Shown: positions 11,346-23,790, counted from the stretch's first letter. The stretch: 64,000 nucleotides of DNA from Chaenocephalus aceratus (GCA_023974075.1 JAMFTG010000145.1:40001-104000), one strand, 5' to 3'. Notes: generated by a model from the letters alone, not told the origin. Numbers and translations: made by a program.

Positions 11346-12298
11346 TAGTACTGCAACATTGATTTTAAAGAAGTACTATAGTATTTCTACTTTTCCAGTA
11401 AAGAGTACTTCTGCACCTCCAGAACAGACAGCTTATATTTCTTGATAGTTTGAAGCGATTATTCCTATATTATAAAAATAAGCAAAGATACAAATGGTGA
11501 ACACGTTAATAATATAGGTTAAAGAAAATCTAATTAATGATTATTAGTATTCGCTGAAATTGTATAGATGTGTGATATTTCTTAATATTCCGTGTATGGA
11601 AACGAACGTCCATCTGTCACTGTTGAACCTTCTTTGATGGCAATACATTTTAAATCTCTAATGCTCAAATGCCCCCCCCACGTGACGCTGTAGCTGAGGC
11701 TTCGTACTCTAACAACTCCCCGGCAAACAATAACAACGGTAAATAAGTCATTTTTCTTCATATCTCCCTCTCTTAAAACTTCATCCAGGCATTTAGAGGA
11801 TAACGCAGAGGAGGAACTCTCGACTATATTCAAGAAACACAAAATTATTCTACGGAGGGATCCATTATTCATCTCGGATACATTTTTCATTTAGGAGCGG
11901 GCTGGATATGAGCAATGATGAATGCATCGCCCGGGATGCAATTTGTATGTAAAATAACAGAAGATTACAGAATATGTTTTAAGTGCAAATGCGGTTTGTT
12001 GCCATCTAAGTAAAAAATGCATTCCTACAAAAAGGAATAAGACCTGAGCCCCATGATGTAGCCTCGTGAAATCACTTAGCCTTCAGCTAGGCCCCTCGCC
12101 CGGCAGCACACAGGGTCAAGTGATGAATGAGGAGCGCATTATCATTCACACGATAACCACTTCCTCTGGCGGGGAATGAGGCGTAAGGAAACTAACACCG
12201 AGTCAACTTCTACACAGCGGCAGAGGCGCGTTGCTTCACTTACAAACTGTCCTGCAGACGCACTGAGGTCAACTGAAGGCGTATTCGGATCCTTTCGT
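11346..12298. other. Unique non-coding DNA
   Basis: No supported gene. The short reverse frame at 11582-11890 has no domain and no conserved context. Sequence around 11950-12170 is complex and could hold regulatory DNA, but nothing specific is recognised. Confidence 0.3.
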
Positions 12299-12477
12299 GA
12301 AAAAAATACTACAGTTGTAAAATACTATGTGACAACTAAAAGTCTAAATGGTTCTTAAGTAGAAGTCTTATCGCCTGAATGTAAATAAGGTATCATAAGT
12401 AAAGGTATTTTTTATGCTGAATGGCTCTTTTCTGTTGTGTTTAAGTATTATAGAATATTAGATTACATCACACGTCA
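12299..12477. repeat. AGAAGTACT-family fragment, direct copy A
   Basis: About 170 bp shared almost base for base with 13293-13465, including CTATGTGACAACTAAAAGTC and GTTGTGTTTAAGTATTATAG. Copy A ends abruptly where the SINE begins, whereas the copy at 13.3 kb continues. Confidence 0.75.
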
Positions 12478-12637
12478 CTTGTTAGACGCTTTTCTCCAAA
12501 GCCACTCACATACTCAATATGTGGGCGATCCCCACAGGAGCACTTTGGGGTGAAGTGTCTCAGGGACACAACGACATGCTGACTGCAGTGGGGTTTGAAC
12601 CTGTGACCCCCTGATCCCAACACCTACATCCAAACAG

Positions 12638-12701
<64 letters not shown>
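12638..12701. repeat. (CA)n microsatellite
   Basis: About 30 CA units. Confidence 0.95.
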
Positions 12702-12702
<1 letters not shown>

Positions 12703-12703
12703 A

Positions 12704-13035
12704 TGTATACATCACTTCAGGGGACATTACATTGACTTACATGCATTTCCTGGAGACTTATCCTAACCGTTACCATAACCAACACATGCCTTACCCTAAC
12801 CCTTACCCTTAAACTTACCCTTAACCTAACCCTTACCAAGTCTTCACCCTAAAATTAATGATCACCCTTATGGGGACCTCCAATTTGTCCCCATAAGGGA
12901 AGCCAGTCCCCACACGTGACTATGTAAACAGATTTAGGTCCCCACAAGATAGTAATGCTAGACCACACACACCCACTCACACACACAACACACACACCAC
13001 ACACACACACACACACCACGCACACACACCCAACC
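12704..13035. repeat. Composite repeat with telomere-like (CCCTTA)n words and CA run
   Basis: Positions 12760-12850 are built of TAACCCTTACCC-like words. They are followed by CCTTATGGGGACCT / TCCCCATAAGG and then a CA-rich run at 12960-13032. The same order of parts next to CA tracts is a known theme in teleost interspersed repeats. It is too degenerate and too short to be an interstitial telomere. Confidence 0.5.
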
Positions 13036-13129
13036 TTCCTCATCCAGCACCAGTCACTTTTCTGCCATCTCCGCTGAACACTTTAACATATTATTAACAT
13101 TTTAAGCTGTACGCCGGTTATCGGCCCTT

Positions 13130-13254
13130 TTTGTTTTTGTGTTGTTGTTTGATGTATGTATGTCCCACTGTAGGACCTCGAGAAACGATATTTCCAGATC
13201 TCTGGATGTACAACATGTAGAATTCTTGACAATAAAGCTGACTTTGACTTTGAT
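13130..13254 (+). repeat. LINE 3' tail relic
   Basis: Ends in TTGACAATAAAGCTGACTTT followed by a GACTTTGA repeat, a typical 3' terminus of a teleost non-LTR retrotransposon. There is no coding portion. Confidence 0.5.
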
Positions 13255-13284
13255 ACGCACATCCCACTGCGCCACACCACCGAT

Positions 13285-14565
13285 TGGAAAAAGTAGAAAT
13301 ACTACGGTTTTAAAATACTATGTGACAACTAAAAGTCTAAATGGTTCTTAAGTAGAAGTATTATCGGCTAAATGTAAATTAGGTATCATAAGTAAAGGTC
13401 ATGTTTATGCTGAATGGCTCTTTTCTGTTGTGTTTAAGTATTATAGAATATTAGATTATACTGTTTTTATCACTAACAAACACATGTAAGAGCATTTTAA
13501 TATTGTAGTTTGTCAATGTAGTGCGCATTTTAGATACTTGGAAAAGTTGACGCTTTTTTAATGACTTTATATACTGCCAAATATCTTGATCCATAATACA
13601 TACTACAAATGTACATATAGTACACCATCATTCATTAGTTTATTTATATTTTGTATTATTAATATGAACCAGATTGAGTAGGCTACTGAACTTTGCACTA
13701 CTGTTGTAAAATACCAGTGTATCATAAACATATCATGTGTTTTTAGATATGTAAAGTGTTAAACAGAAAGAAAGTACAATATGTGCCTCTGAAATGCAGA
13801 GTATTAGGTAGCATACATGAAAGTATGTCAAGTATATTGAAACAGTTCTTAATCGATACTTGAGAAAATGTACAGTTGCTTTCCATCACTGTTTTTTTCT
13901 GCCAGAGGTGGAAGAAGTACAGGTTCAGGTTATGTGTTTGTACCCGTAGGTATATTTGGTTTGCAGGTAAAAGCCAAGGGATCCATTATGACACGTGCCA
14001 AAACAACAAAGACACAATTTTACAAGTATAATAACAAATACTTGTAAATATTTAGTATGATATTTGCCTGTGAAATGTAGTGGGGTGGAAGTATAAAGTA
14101 GCATGAAATGGTATTCCAGTATAGTACAAGTATGTCTCAACAACACCACTTGAGTACTTGAGTAAATGTACTGACATCTCCACACTAACACTGAGTGGAG
14201 ATTCTACTTCCTGCCATCATGTGTTTTTGAAATATGTAATAAGTAAGTGTTAAATAAATGTATAAGTAGTATATGTCAAAATAGTACTCAAGATTGGTTC
14301 TTGAGAAAATTGTCTCAGTTGCTTTGGATTGTTTTGTATCCGATGAGATACTAAATAGAAACTAAAGTAGGAAGTACAATAATGAATTGATTAGCAGCAG
14401 ACGGTGCACTAGCTGTTAAAATGTAGTGGAGTGGAAATATAAAGTAGCAGAAGATGAAATGGTACTCCAGTATAGTACAATCATGTCTCGATACTACTTG
14501 AGTAAATGTCCTGACATCTCCACACTAACACTGAGTGGAGATTCTACTTCCTGCCATCCGTCCAC
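13285..14565. repeat. Cluster of AGAAGTACT-family repeat fragments
   Basis: Consecutive fragments share AAGTAGAAATACT, GTGGAAGAAGTACAGG, GTATAGTACAA and TTGAGTAAATGTACTGACAT. A local duplication is clear: CTCCACACTAACACTGAGTG followed by GAGATTCTACTTCCTGCCAT occurs near both 14178 and 14518. No coding signal is present. The family is widespread in percomorph fish in my recollection; its class is not assigned here. Confidence 0.6.
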
Positions 14566-15185
14566 ATGTTCCTCTCAGGACTCTTTCTGCTCCTCATCAG
14601 CTCCACTCGCTGCACACCGTTTCAATTCAGCGCCTCTCAAAGACACACAAAGAGCCTTCCCCTCCATTCACAACACAAAGCCTGCGAACACGAGACTGCC
14701 CACCACGGAGCATGTAATACAACTCATTACTGAACACAGAGAGAACATCTCCATCTCCCTCCATCCGCAGCTCCGAAACCAGCCTTAATAACTAAAGCTG
14801 TCCCATTGATCTTTAGAGACGCTCTGAAATAACTCGTATAACAGTGAAGGTAAGGAGGGGAAAGCTGAGATACTGTTTAGTTAGGAGACTAAACCGTATG
14901 TCAGCAACATCATTGTGTACGAGCACCGGCTACCGTCTGATGAGGGATATGGCGCTGTTATTTAATGCCTTTTAAAAGGAATGAGATTCATCTAAAGTAA
15001 AAAGGAGGGGAAGAAAACGGTTCTTCTTGTAAACTCTATCAGCTCAATCAAGAACATAACGTTTATTCTCTGAGACAAAAAGGAGAAGGGGAGAAATATT
15101 GGGGAAATGGGATCGTTATACATTTAGGATCTGTTTTCTGAACTATTTTATATACGTTGTGAAATGTACACACGTTTATTTAAAA
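14566..15185. other. Unique non-coding DNA
   Basis: A 120-codon frame at 14426-14788 starts inside repeat sequence and has no recognisable domain. The rest shows no gene or repeat. Confidence 0.3.
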
Positions 15186-15460
15186 ATGTTTTTTCTTTTT
15201 GTACCTTTTTCCCTTTTTTCTCTTTTTCCTTTTTCTCTCTTTTTTCTTTTTTCTCTTTATTCCTTTTTTCTCTTTTTCCTTTTTTTTTTCCTCTTTTTTT
15301 CCTTTTTTCCTTTTTTTTTTTTTTTTTCCTTTTTTTCTCTTTTTTTTTTTTTTTCCTTTTTTCCCTTTTTTCTTTTTTCTCTTTTTTTTTTTTCCTCTTT
15401 TTTTTCTTTTTTCCTTTTTTTCCCTTTTATTTCTCTTTTCTTCTTTTCTTTTTTCCTTAC
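15186..15460. repeat. Homopyrimidine (T-rich T/C) tract
   Basis: About 270 bases are almost purely T and C, built from TTTTTCC and TTTTTTCTC words, with only a few purines (for example near 15200 and 15259). The phenylalanine-rich frames over it are products of composition. Confidence 0.9.
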
Positions 15461-17590
15461 ATTATCTGCATCTGTTATTTTTGTTTTATATAATAACTTT
15501 TAAGGACTGTGCTTTACTTAGAAAATGTTGACTGTTTCAAGAAAGTATCTAGCAATTTTTTGGGACTAAGACTAAGTCTTCTAAATCTTCTAAATGAGAA
15601 CAGATAATTGTTAATATTTGTTATGTTCAGAGGGACTGAAAATGTTGGATGTTTCTCTTGGTAAAATATTTCCGTGTATTCAAGCAAACAAGGTGGTTGT
15701 GTAATGTTGTAAAATCAGTTGCTGTCTGATGATTGAGGCAACCAATGCACAAAACACAATATTTGTATATCAATCCTCCTGAGATTTAATGATTGCAAGA
15801 TGGCCCTGCAGTGAGTAACACACAGCCTTATTAAAGAGTTAAAAGCCACTATAAAACATGTAAAGCTCCTAAAACGGTCACTTCCTAATAATCAAAGCAT
15901 CCGTTTTTCTCACAGATTTCAGTACGTCAGGATACTATTGTTAAAAATTACATTTCATAAGGATCAAAGCTGAACACTACAACTTCCATTACAAGGTCTA
16001 AACTGCGGCTTCCCCTCCTGCTTTTCCAAAACTGTAGTTGACCCACAAGCAAATAGTGAGCAAACACAAAGAGTGAGAATCTGGGTCAGCTGCATTGATC
16101 AGAAACTGCTCTGTATCGCTCTGGGGTCAGTTCTTGTTTGGTTGCTAATAAAAGGGCACATGGTTTGGATGTTTAAAGAGACCTGGATTCAGCTTTGGAG
16201 GAGGGAACCTGTTCAACCATGAAGCTGCTTTTCTTCATTTTTAAAGGCTCAGTAATGCCATGACAAATACAGAATTACAAAACCAACAAAAGACAAAAGA
16301 ACAGCTCAGATGTTCAGACATGTTTAGGAGGTTACAGGAGATCCACTTCAGGATGTTCCTTTTATAATATCTGACAAATCAGGTCCAAGTTAATTATCCT
16401 AAGACTGCCGGATGTTATAGCACTGGTCAGATTTGGCAGGTAGAATAATTAAAAGATAATATAAACTCAAATATAGCTTAGTGCCGGCCTTTAAGATATG
16501 GACCCTTATCCTTGGTCCAAAATGAGGAAATTATTCAATCTTTTACAAGCAGCTGTACTTAGATTTCTACTTGGCAGAGCTAGAATCAAAGACACTGGGT
16601 CCATATCTAACTGTCCGTCAAACATGTTCCCCATTTCATCTAATATTTCAGATCAGTATTACTGCAGCATCACCAGAGGCAGTGGGTGAGGGAACCTTCA
16701 GCCTCTTTTCAAGGAAGTAGAAGATGTTTTCAGGTGAGAAAGTATACATTTAATGTGCCAATATTTGGTCAGCTTGTCCAAAATATGTGACGGTGATGAT
16801 TTGAAACCAAAGCGATCAAGGAAACACGTATATCAGCTTATTTGTGTTATCTTCACGGGTCTTTAGACATTGGTGGAAACACAGACAACAATGGGCTTAA
16901 AGAACATTTTAGTTCCTTGAAAATACTTGAAAAAAAAACTTTTTAGTTTGTCAATCTTAGGAACCTTTGGTGGAAACCAGGATGAAGTTTCTCAGTTGCA
17001 CCAGACGCCAAATTAGCTAAACTTCCCGAGTAGAAAATGACCCAGATCTTCATGGGATCCATAGAGCAGTACCTTTCTTTTAAAAACTCCTCTTAGACAC
17101 GCTTTCTCTGGCTAATTCATCTAAACAAAGCGAGGAAAATAACTCTGGATTCAGCTATTTTTAGGACCTAATGATTTAAATAATGGCTTTTTAAGATAGA
17201 TATATACAGGGATATTAATTGAGCTCTGATTTGCCGACCCAATGGTAATCCATGGCTCTTTTAATGCCCAAAATGCGTCTCACAACAGACCCGGAAATTG
17301 TATTTTGATCGTTTGCCACGGACTCAAATTGCCGTTCTTCTTTTGGGTTTTGGTCGCATTGAAGGAGAGCTGTGGGTGTGTAAGGTAGAAAAATAATCAG
17401 ATCATCCACGGCTGCACACGGCCGCATGGACCTTCCCTAACCTCGGGGCAATCGCATGACCCGAGGCAAAGCTTTACGCACATTAAAAAGACATGAAGTT
17501 CAGAGCTCTGGAGCTTCCAGCACGCAATCAATGGGCCACAGGTGCAACGTTTCGTGCACCGCCAGAGAAATGCCCTGGTTTCCAACCTCC
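15461..17590. other. Unique non-coding block
   Basis: About 2.1 kb with no gene. Positions 16820-17000 contain two phrases around TTGGTGGAAAC, possibly a worn interspersed repeat. Positions 17210-17590 are complex, with TAATCC and TTTGATC words, and look like candidate conserved non-coding DNA. Confidence 0.3.
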
Positions 17591-18340
17591 CAGTGGAACC
17601 TGTTTTTGCACTGAGTTTAGTTTAGTTTATTTGTTTACAGTGTCGTGGACAGTCCCCATTGATCTGTCACAAAGAACAGTAAGTGGGGCAGCTTTAGCCA
17701 ACATGCTAATTTCCAGCTGTTGTCCCCGGCCAGATGATAATAGACACCTTTTGAAAATCACAATACATCAACAGCATTAGTTATGAAGACAGGATGAAAG
17801 ACAAGTAGATAGAGAAGAAAGGATAATGTTCATGTTAATGCCAGCAATAAAATGCCCTTTCTTCCAACCTCCCAGCATTAAAGTGGAATCAGAACCATAA
17901 TCAGGTTTATCACCAGGTAGGTTGACACGTACGAGGAAATTGACTTGGAGTCGTGGTGCATACATAAAAGTAAAACATAAATCAAATAAAACACTGAGAG
18001 AACTATTTTAAGAAAACTATAATAACATAAAAAATATTAAAAATATAGTAAAATATGTCAGTATTTACATAGAAATAGAATGGAATAAAATATGGAATAC
18101 AATCCGGCAGTAATTAAAAGAAAGAAAACTGATATTGTGTACATTGTGTGCATTAATGTAATGTATAGAGTCCATGGGAACCTGTGTTCATGTTAATGTC
18201 AGCAATAATAGAGACCTGCAGCACGAGAAACAATAGGAAGAAAACGACATGGAGGAGTGCGAGCTGCAGACAGCTTTTTTTGTTTTTGTAGGTGAGCTGG
18301 AAACAGTGTGGAGAGAGGGCAGGATGTGAGTCTGTCAACT
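17591..18340. other. Non-coding, AT-rich centre
   Basis: Positions 17610-17780 may be a repeat relic. The phrase GTTCATGTTAATG(C/T)CAGCAATAA occurs at about 17828 and 18188, an old short direct repeat. Positions 17965-18130 are A-rich with no coding frame. Confidence 0.3.
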
Positions 18341-19319
18341 TCTCCCCGTCTGCAGACGAGCAAATGGGTCTAATTCAACACTGGCTGTGTGAGAGCGTCT
18401 CGGCTGTCTAGCAGCGTGAGCGGGAATTAGATCTATGGTTTGTAGCCTTCATCCCTTCCCAGACAGACTTGTTCCGGCTCAGAGGCGCTGCCTAATCCGC
18501 ACCTCTCTCCCGCTTGCACTCCCGGAAAATGACTTCACACAAGCTGCCGCAAACGCCCAGCGCAGCAATTCTCGTCTGACTGCACTCAGCAGACCTCCCA
18601 TAGCTCATTTAACATACCAATTCCTCCCCAAAGCCCACCCTGCCCCCAGCTCCTAAGAGAGGGAAACAACAAGGAAAACAACTACAGCCCCTCTTGATAA
18701 TTTAAGGGCCCTTTTCTCCAGAGGGGCTGTCAGAATCAGCAGCACAGTGGGGGGGCGGGGGTGCGCTGTGTGTGGTAAACCGTTTCAGAATCAGAAAACC
18801 TGTATTCGTCCCACAAAGGGGAAATCCACATTTGTTACAGCAGCAGACAGCTTAATAGTAACTGCGGAGCATGCATACAAAAATTCAAGATACAAAAAAT
18901 TACAAAACACACATCCTGTAACAGTTCTGAGGATTTAGCAGCCAGGTATATATTGCATTATTAACGGTATATATATATTGCACATATTGCACATTTTAAG
19001 TTGGTATTTAACAACAAAGGGTGTTATATATCCAGTTTATACGAACCAGGTTGTACCACAGTGAAAGGTTTTTTTTAACTTGGAGATACATTTTCTGCAT
19101 CCTGAGCGATACATTCATCAAAATCACATCCAGCCCACTCTATAGGTCCAAATAGGGTCAGAAACCTAGTTGCCTGAAATCAAATTGAACTTTCTCCCAT
19201 ACAAATACTTTCTTTGAATTAAAGTATCAGATAACAACAAAGCAGTGAAGTTGATAGAATTACATATTTTGGCAGGCTGAACTTCAAAAAGCTGGTTCCC
19301 TCCATAAAAAGCCAATTTT
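18341..19319. other. Unique island, then repeat relic
   Basis: Positions 18341-18740 are balanced and complex, a candidate regulatory island. From about 18785 a CAGAATCAGAAAACCTGTAT...GGGGAAAT phrase resembles the reversed 3' tail of a teleost LINE. Positions 18945-19320 are AT-rich and seem to lead into the shared head of the 73-bp array element. Confidence 0.35.
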
Positions 19320-20711
19320 GGATTTCTGCAGGAATAATGTCTATGGCAAACACATGTTTATGATACTTACACGTTATGTTCAGCAGGATAATCTCCACAT
19401 ATTAACACCACATTATGCTATAAAGGAACTACAGCACGGTCACATGACTTCACGTCACCTCCGCTAAGCTAAAGGCGGCTAATGTTGGGCTATAAAGGAA
19501 CTACAGCACGGTCACATGACTTCACATCAACACCGCTAAGCTAAAGGAGGCTAATGTTGGGCTATAAAGGAACTACAGCACGGTCACATGACTTCACGTC
19601 ACCACCGCTAAGCTAAAGGCGGCTAATGTTGGGCTATAAAGGAACTACACAGCGGTCACATGACTTCACGTCACCACCGCTAAGCTAAAGGAGGCTAATG
19701 TTGGGCTATAAAGGAACTACAGCACGGTCACATGACTTCACTTCACCACCGCTAAGCTAAAGGAGGCTAATGTTGGGCTATAAAGGAACTACAGCACGGT
19801 CACATGACTTCACTTCACCACCGCTAAGCTAAAGGCGGCTAATGTTGGGCTATAAGGAACTACAGCACGGTCACATGACTTCACGTCACCACCGCTAAGC
19901 TAAAGGTGGCTAATGTTGGGCTGTAAAGGAACTACAGCACGGTCACATGACTTCACGTCACCTCCGCTAAGCTAAAGGCGGCTAATGTTGGGCTATAAAG
20001 GAACTACAGCACGGTCACATGACTTCACGTCAACACCGCTAAGCTAAAGGAGGCTAATGTTGGGCTATAAAGGAATACAGCACGGTCACATGACTTCACG
20101 TCACCACTGCTAAGCTAAAGGCGGCTAATGTTGGGCTATAAAGGAACTACAGCACGGTCACATGACTTCACGTCACCACCGCTAAGCTAAAGGCGGCTAA
20201 TGTTGGGCTATAAAGGAACTACAGCACGGTCACATGACTTCACGTCACCACCGCTAAGCTAAAGGCGGCTAATGTTGGGCTATAAAGGAACTACAGCACG
20301 GTCACATGACTTCACGTCACCACCGCTAAGCTAAAGGCGGCTAATGTTGGGCTATAAAGGAACTACAGCACGGTCACATGACTTCACGTCACCACCGCTA
20401 AGCTAAAGGCGGCTAATGTCGGGCTATAAAGGAACTACAGCACGGTCACATGACTTCACGTCACCACCGCTAAGCTAAAGGCGGCTAATGTTGGGCTATA
20501 AAGGAACTACAGCACGGTCACATGACTTCACGTCACCACTGCTAAGCTAAAGGCGGCTAATGTTGGGCTATAAAGGAACTACAGCACGGTCACATGACTT
20601 CACATCACCACCGCTAAGCTAAAGGAGGCTAATGTTGGGCTGTAAAGGAACTACAGCACGGTCACATGACTTCACGTCACCACCGCTAAGCTAAAGGTGG
20701 CTGATGTTGGG
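19320..20711. repeat. 73-bp minisatellite array 1 with shared head
   Basis: A head of about 100 bp (ATGTCTATGGCAAACACATG ... CTCCACATATTAACACCAC) precedes about 17.7 copies of a 73-bp unit from 19417. Each unit contains GTCACATGACTTCACGTCA and GCTAAGCTAAAGG. Unit differences are few (GGCGG/GGAGG/GGTGG, CGTCA/CATCA). Arrays with the same head and unit occur at 44.3, 48.05 and 50.4 kb. Confidence 0.95.
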
Positions 20712-22002
20712 CGTGATGACGTTTAGTGCCGGAGTTGAACCAATATTTCAATACCTCTGCAAATGAAACACAAAACCTAGTTTGCAATTGGCCCTTGAAC
20801 TGCCTCGGAGGAAAATGCATATATTAAGGACAGGGAACCCAGTGAGGTTCATCCAAACCAAAGCTAATGACCTCCATCTGTTTCACAAGACTGACCAAAA
20901 TCAGCCATCAACCCCCCCAGAGCGACTGGGAAACAGCCATTTTGGGATCTTTGGGGGGAAAGCTGTTTTTATGGAGCTGTAAAAGTTAAAGGGGCAAACA
21001 TTGTCTTCCCTGCGAAGCCTTTATGAGCAGTCAAAGTGCGAGAAAGGCAGTTCTGCAGAACTCCTTAGGCAGCAGTGAGAAACAAGCGGTATTACAAGAA
21101 AAGGGGAATGATTAAAGCCTAATATGGCATCATGGGGAGAGGGGAGAGAGAGAGGTGATTTATCCCTTCACAGCCTTTTGACACTAAATTAAACTGTTGA
21201 GTCCATTCCCCCGTGCCAGCTAGTTATCTTTCCAGGCTAATTTAACACTATAATTTACATTCCATATAAAATACATCCTGATGTGGCGCTGTCAAGGCCG
21301 TACATCATTTGCAGAGAGTGCTCCAGTTTCAGTGAAAAGGACAGAATTAGATCATATTCATGATGCAATTAAACACTTCAGTGGGAATCGATGTAAAACC
21401 GATGAGCCCTGAAAACAATGCATATGGCTGAGAACATTAGAACACATTACCTTCCCTCGGATCCCTCGCTCCACAGACGCAATTTAAAAAATCCTCCACC
21501 ACTCTCCGTCTCCCCAGATTCATAACGCACAACGATAATAAATGAATTTTTCACAAAATTATTCAACTACTAAATTGCCCATGGTAACTGAGCATCAGAT
21601 GAAAGTGATTGAATTAATTAAGCAGGGAAACTGTTTGTTCTCTCTCCACGGTGTGATAATGGGGCAAATGAGGAGGAGTACAGGGCAGAAGAGGGCCAGG
21701 TTACAGGAGATCTCATAACAATCAGTGATGTAAAAAATTGCTTTTCTTACTTTACTGTTACGTTTAAAAGTATTAGCATCAAGAAAAACACCTATTCTGC
21801 ACGACCATCCATTTCAGAAGAGACTTTAAAATACATTATGTTGGACTTTTAATGACTGGGATGGAATTTATTCACTATTTTCTGACATTGTATAGATTGA
21901 TAATGAAATGTCACACACAATAAGTGCCTCTTGCATTAAAACAATCTTTCTAAACTGGACCACAGAGTTGTGGCAACAGAAACATTCTCCCTGAAAAAGT
22001 AT
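20712..22002. other. Unique non-coding block, candidate conserved elements
   Basis: No gene is seen. Positions 21240-21480 are the most regulatory-looking, with ATGCAATTAAACA, AATCGATG and ATGCATATG words in balanced sequence. Positions 21530-21620 are rich in TAAT/ATTA words. The 66-codon frame at 20782 has no domain. Confidence 0.35.
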
Positions 22003-22830
22003 GGTGGAAGAAGTGCTCAGAGTTTTTACTTAAGGAAAGTTAATAGTGTCATTGGCTAGCGCTCCAACACATTGTACGTGATAGGCTAAGGGGCGGGACA
22101 TCTCAAAGCGGTTGACCAATCACAACAGAGCTAGCCTGCTAACCAATCAGAGCAGACCGGGCTCTGGTTTCAGACAGAGGGTGAAAAGAGGGTGAAGCAC
22201 ATGAATATGTCCTCTTTAAAGTATATTAGAATCTAAAAAAAATCTTAAAAGTACCAAAAGTAAAAGTTCTCATTCTGCACAACCACCCATTTCATAATAT
22301 ATATTTCATCAGTTCATCAGTATAATGGTGTAGCTGGTAAAGATGGGGTTGAGTTTGTTTCCCTCAAAATAAATAAAGTGAAAATATATCTAATGGAGAC
22401 TTTACTTTGGAGTAAAAAAGTAAAAAAGTAAAAAGTAAAAATATATGTAGTGTAGTAAACAAAATACACCGTTTCCTTGTAAAACTGTATTAAAGTATAT
22501 AGTAGCAGGAATTGGAAGTGCAAGTACCCCATGTGAATGATTAAGCAGGGCAACTGTTTGTTTTGAGTTGTAATACGGGGCTGAATGAGGAAGAGGAAGA
22601 TACTTATCTTAATTACTTAGGATGACCTGAGAAATGTGTACGGAAGAATGCAGGTTTTGATGTGACAGGAAGTGTAAAGCAAGTATAATAGCTATTAAAG
22701 CTAGTAAGGTAAAGTATAAAGTACAATATTTCCCTCTAAACTGTAGTGGACTAGAAGTTTGAAGTAGCAGGAAATGGAAGTACCTCATGTGAATTATTAA
22801 GCGGGTAAACTGTTTGTTTGCAGGAGTAAT
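22003..22830. repeat. Mixed repeat block: AGAAGTACT fragments and a TTTAAAGAGG-type piece
   Basis: GTGGAAGAAGTGCTCAGAG at about 22003 and AAGTAAAAAGTAAAAATA phrases at 22400-22450 belong to the AGAAGTACT family. Positions 22050-22216 carry GCTAGCGCTCCAACACATTG, GGGGCGGGACATC and end with GAATATGTCCTCTTTAAAG, the reversed terminus of the TTTAAAGAGG family. Positions 22510-22560 and 22790-22830 repeat a phrase around GCAGGGCAACTGTTTGTTT. Confidence 0.55.
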
Positions 22831-23159
22831 AAGCGGCTGGATGAGGAAGAGGAAGAGGAAGAGGAAGAGTCAGGGCCGGAGAGGAGGGGTTACAGTAAAA
22901 AGGGCATCTCATAATAATAATAAGCGTTGATGTACAGCGGGGGAAACTGCGCCTGGCCTCCAGCTGGGATGATGGTATCGACCTTCCTCCCTCGGCAGTG
23001 TGTGTTTTCCTCCAGGATGTTCAGTGTTACGAGGCTGAGAGAGCTGGCATCGAGCCCCGCGGAGCTGGCAGCGCGCGGGAACAGGCGGCCAACGTTACAC
23101 CAGCTCACCACGTTTTACATAATCAGACCGACGGCAGACCGCACACGCTGCACTACCTG

Positions 23160-23160
<1 letters not shown>
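22831..23160. other. Unique non-coding DNA
   Basis: A short (GGAAGA)n run lies at 22848-22870, then unique GC-richer sequence. Open frames on both strands here run into the adjacent CA tract and have no domain. Confidence 0.3.

Positions 23161-23222
<62 letters not shown>
23161..23222. repeat. (CA)n microsatellite
   Basis: About 31 CA units. Confidence 0.95.
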
Positions 23223-23223
<1 letters not shown>

Positions 23224-23790
23224 CACACTCACGCGAGAGGCTCAGGGCCATATTCTAAATTAAATGCAAACTGCTGCAAAACAAACTCCAAAAATACAGT
23301 TTTCAGCCTCATTTCAAGTCTTATTTCAGAGGCTTTTTGCAGCACTTTCTATGAAGCCAGTGCAAAGGCATAATGAAGGTAGATTTATAGCAAGCTTGAT
23401 AAAGTATTATAAGTGGTGGCATGATGTTTTTTAATGCTGAACTTATGATACATGATGATTAAGAGTCTGATGAGTGCATTATAATGCCTTGTGGATGTGC
23501 TTATATGCATTATATCCACCTACCTCATTTAGAGCACCCAATGACCGCTTAGAATAATCTTATTTTATTATGAAAGGTGTTGTTTTTTTGTTCTCAAACT
23601 TGTTGACGGTAAGAGAGTGGACGACTGTAATGAAATTCAGAAGGTAAGTGCCGCTCCGGGGCCAGAGGTGCAGCCATTTTTAACCATTTCTGACAGGATG
23701 AGTTGGCCTCTCAGCTGAAACAGTAATTATGCTTAAGGTCCTTTAATCTGTCCGTCAGGCGGGAGGTGAGGAGCCGGGTCAGACTAGAGT
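23223..23790. other. Unique non-coding DNA
   Basis: No gene or repeat recognised. Composition becomes G-rich from about 23760, leading into the next repeat. Confidence 0.3.

Larger units (their letters stand above)
12478..13284 (-). repeat. tRNA-derived SINE, reverse orientation, split by an insertion
   Basis: On the minus strand the 12478-12633 part carries a B-box-like GGTTCAAACCC and the tail GCGTCTAACAAGTGACGTG. The head, with A-box-like GGCGCAGTGGGATGTGCG, is found only at 13255-13280. The copy at 60735-60898 has both parts joined, so about 620 bp was inserted here. The short word GATAC lies at both junctions. The insert holds a CA tract, a GGGGAC-type repeat and a LINE tail. Confidence 0.65.

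Noticed and set aside
12478..12633. Functional tRNA gene because of the GGTTCAAACCC box
   Set aside because: The tRNA-like part lacks a full cloverleaf and carries the SINE tail shared with copies at 38.7 and 60.7 kb.
12760..12850. Interstitial telomere sequence
   Set aside because: The CCCTAA/CCCTTA words are irregular, cover under 100 bp and belong to a dispersed repeat found beside CA tracts.
19417..20711. CRISPR-like array
   Set aside because: Units are head-to-tail with no unique spacers, and the genome is a vertebrate's; it is a minisatellite.
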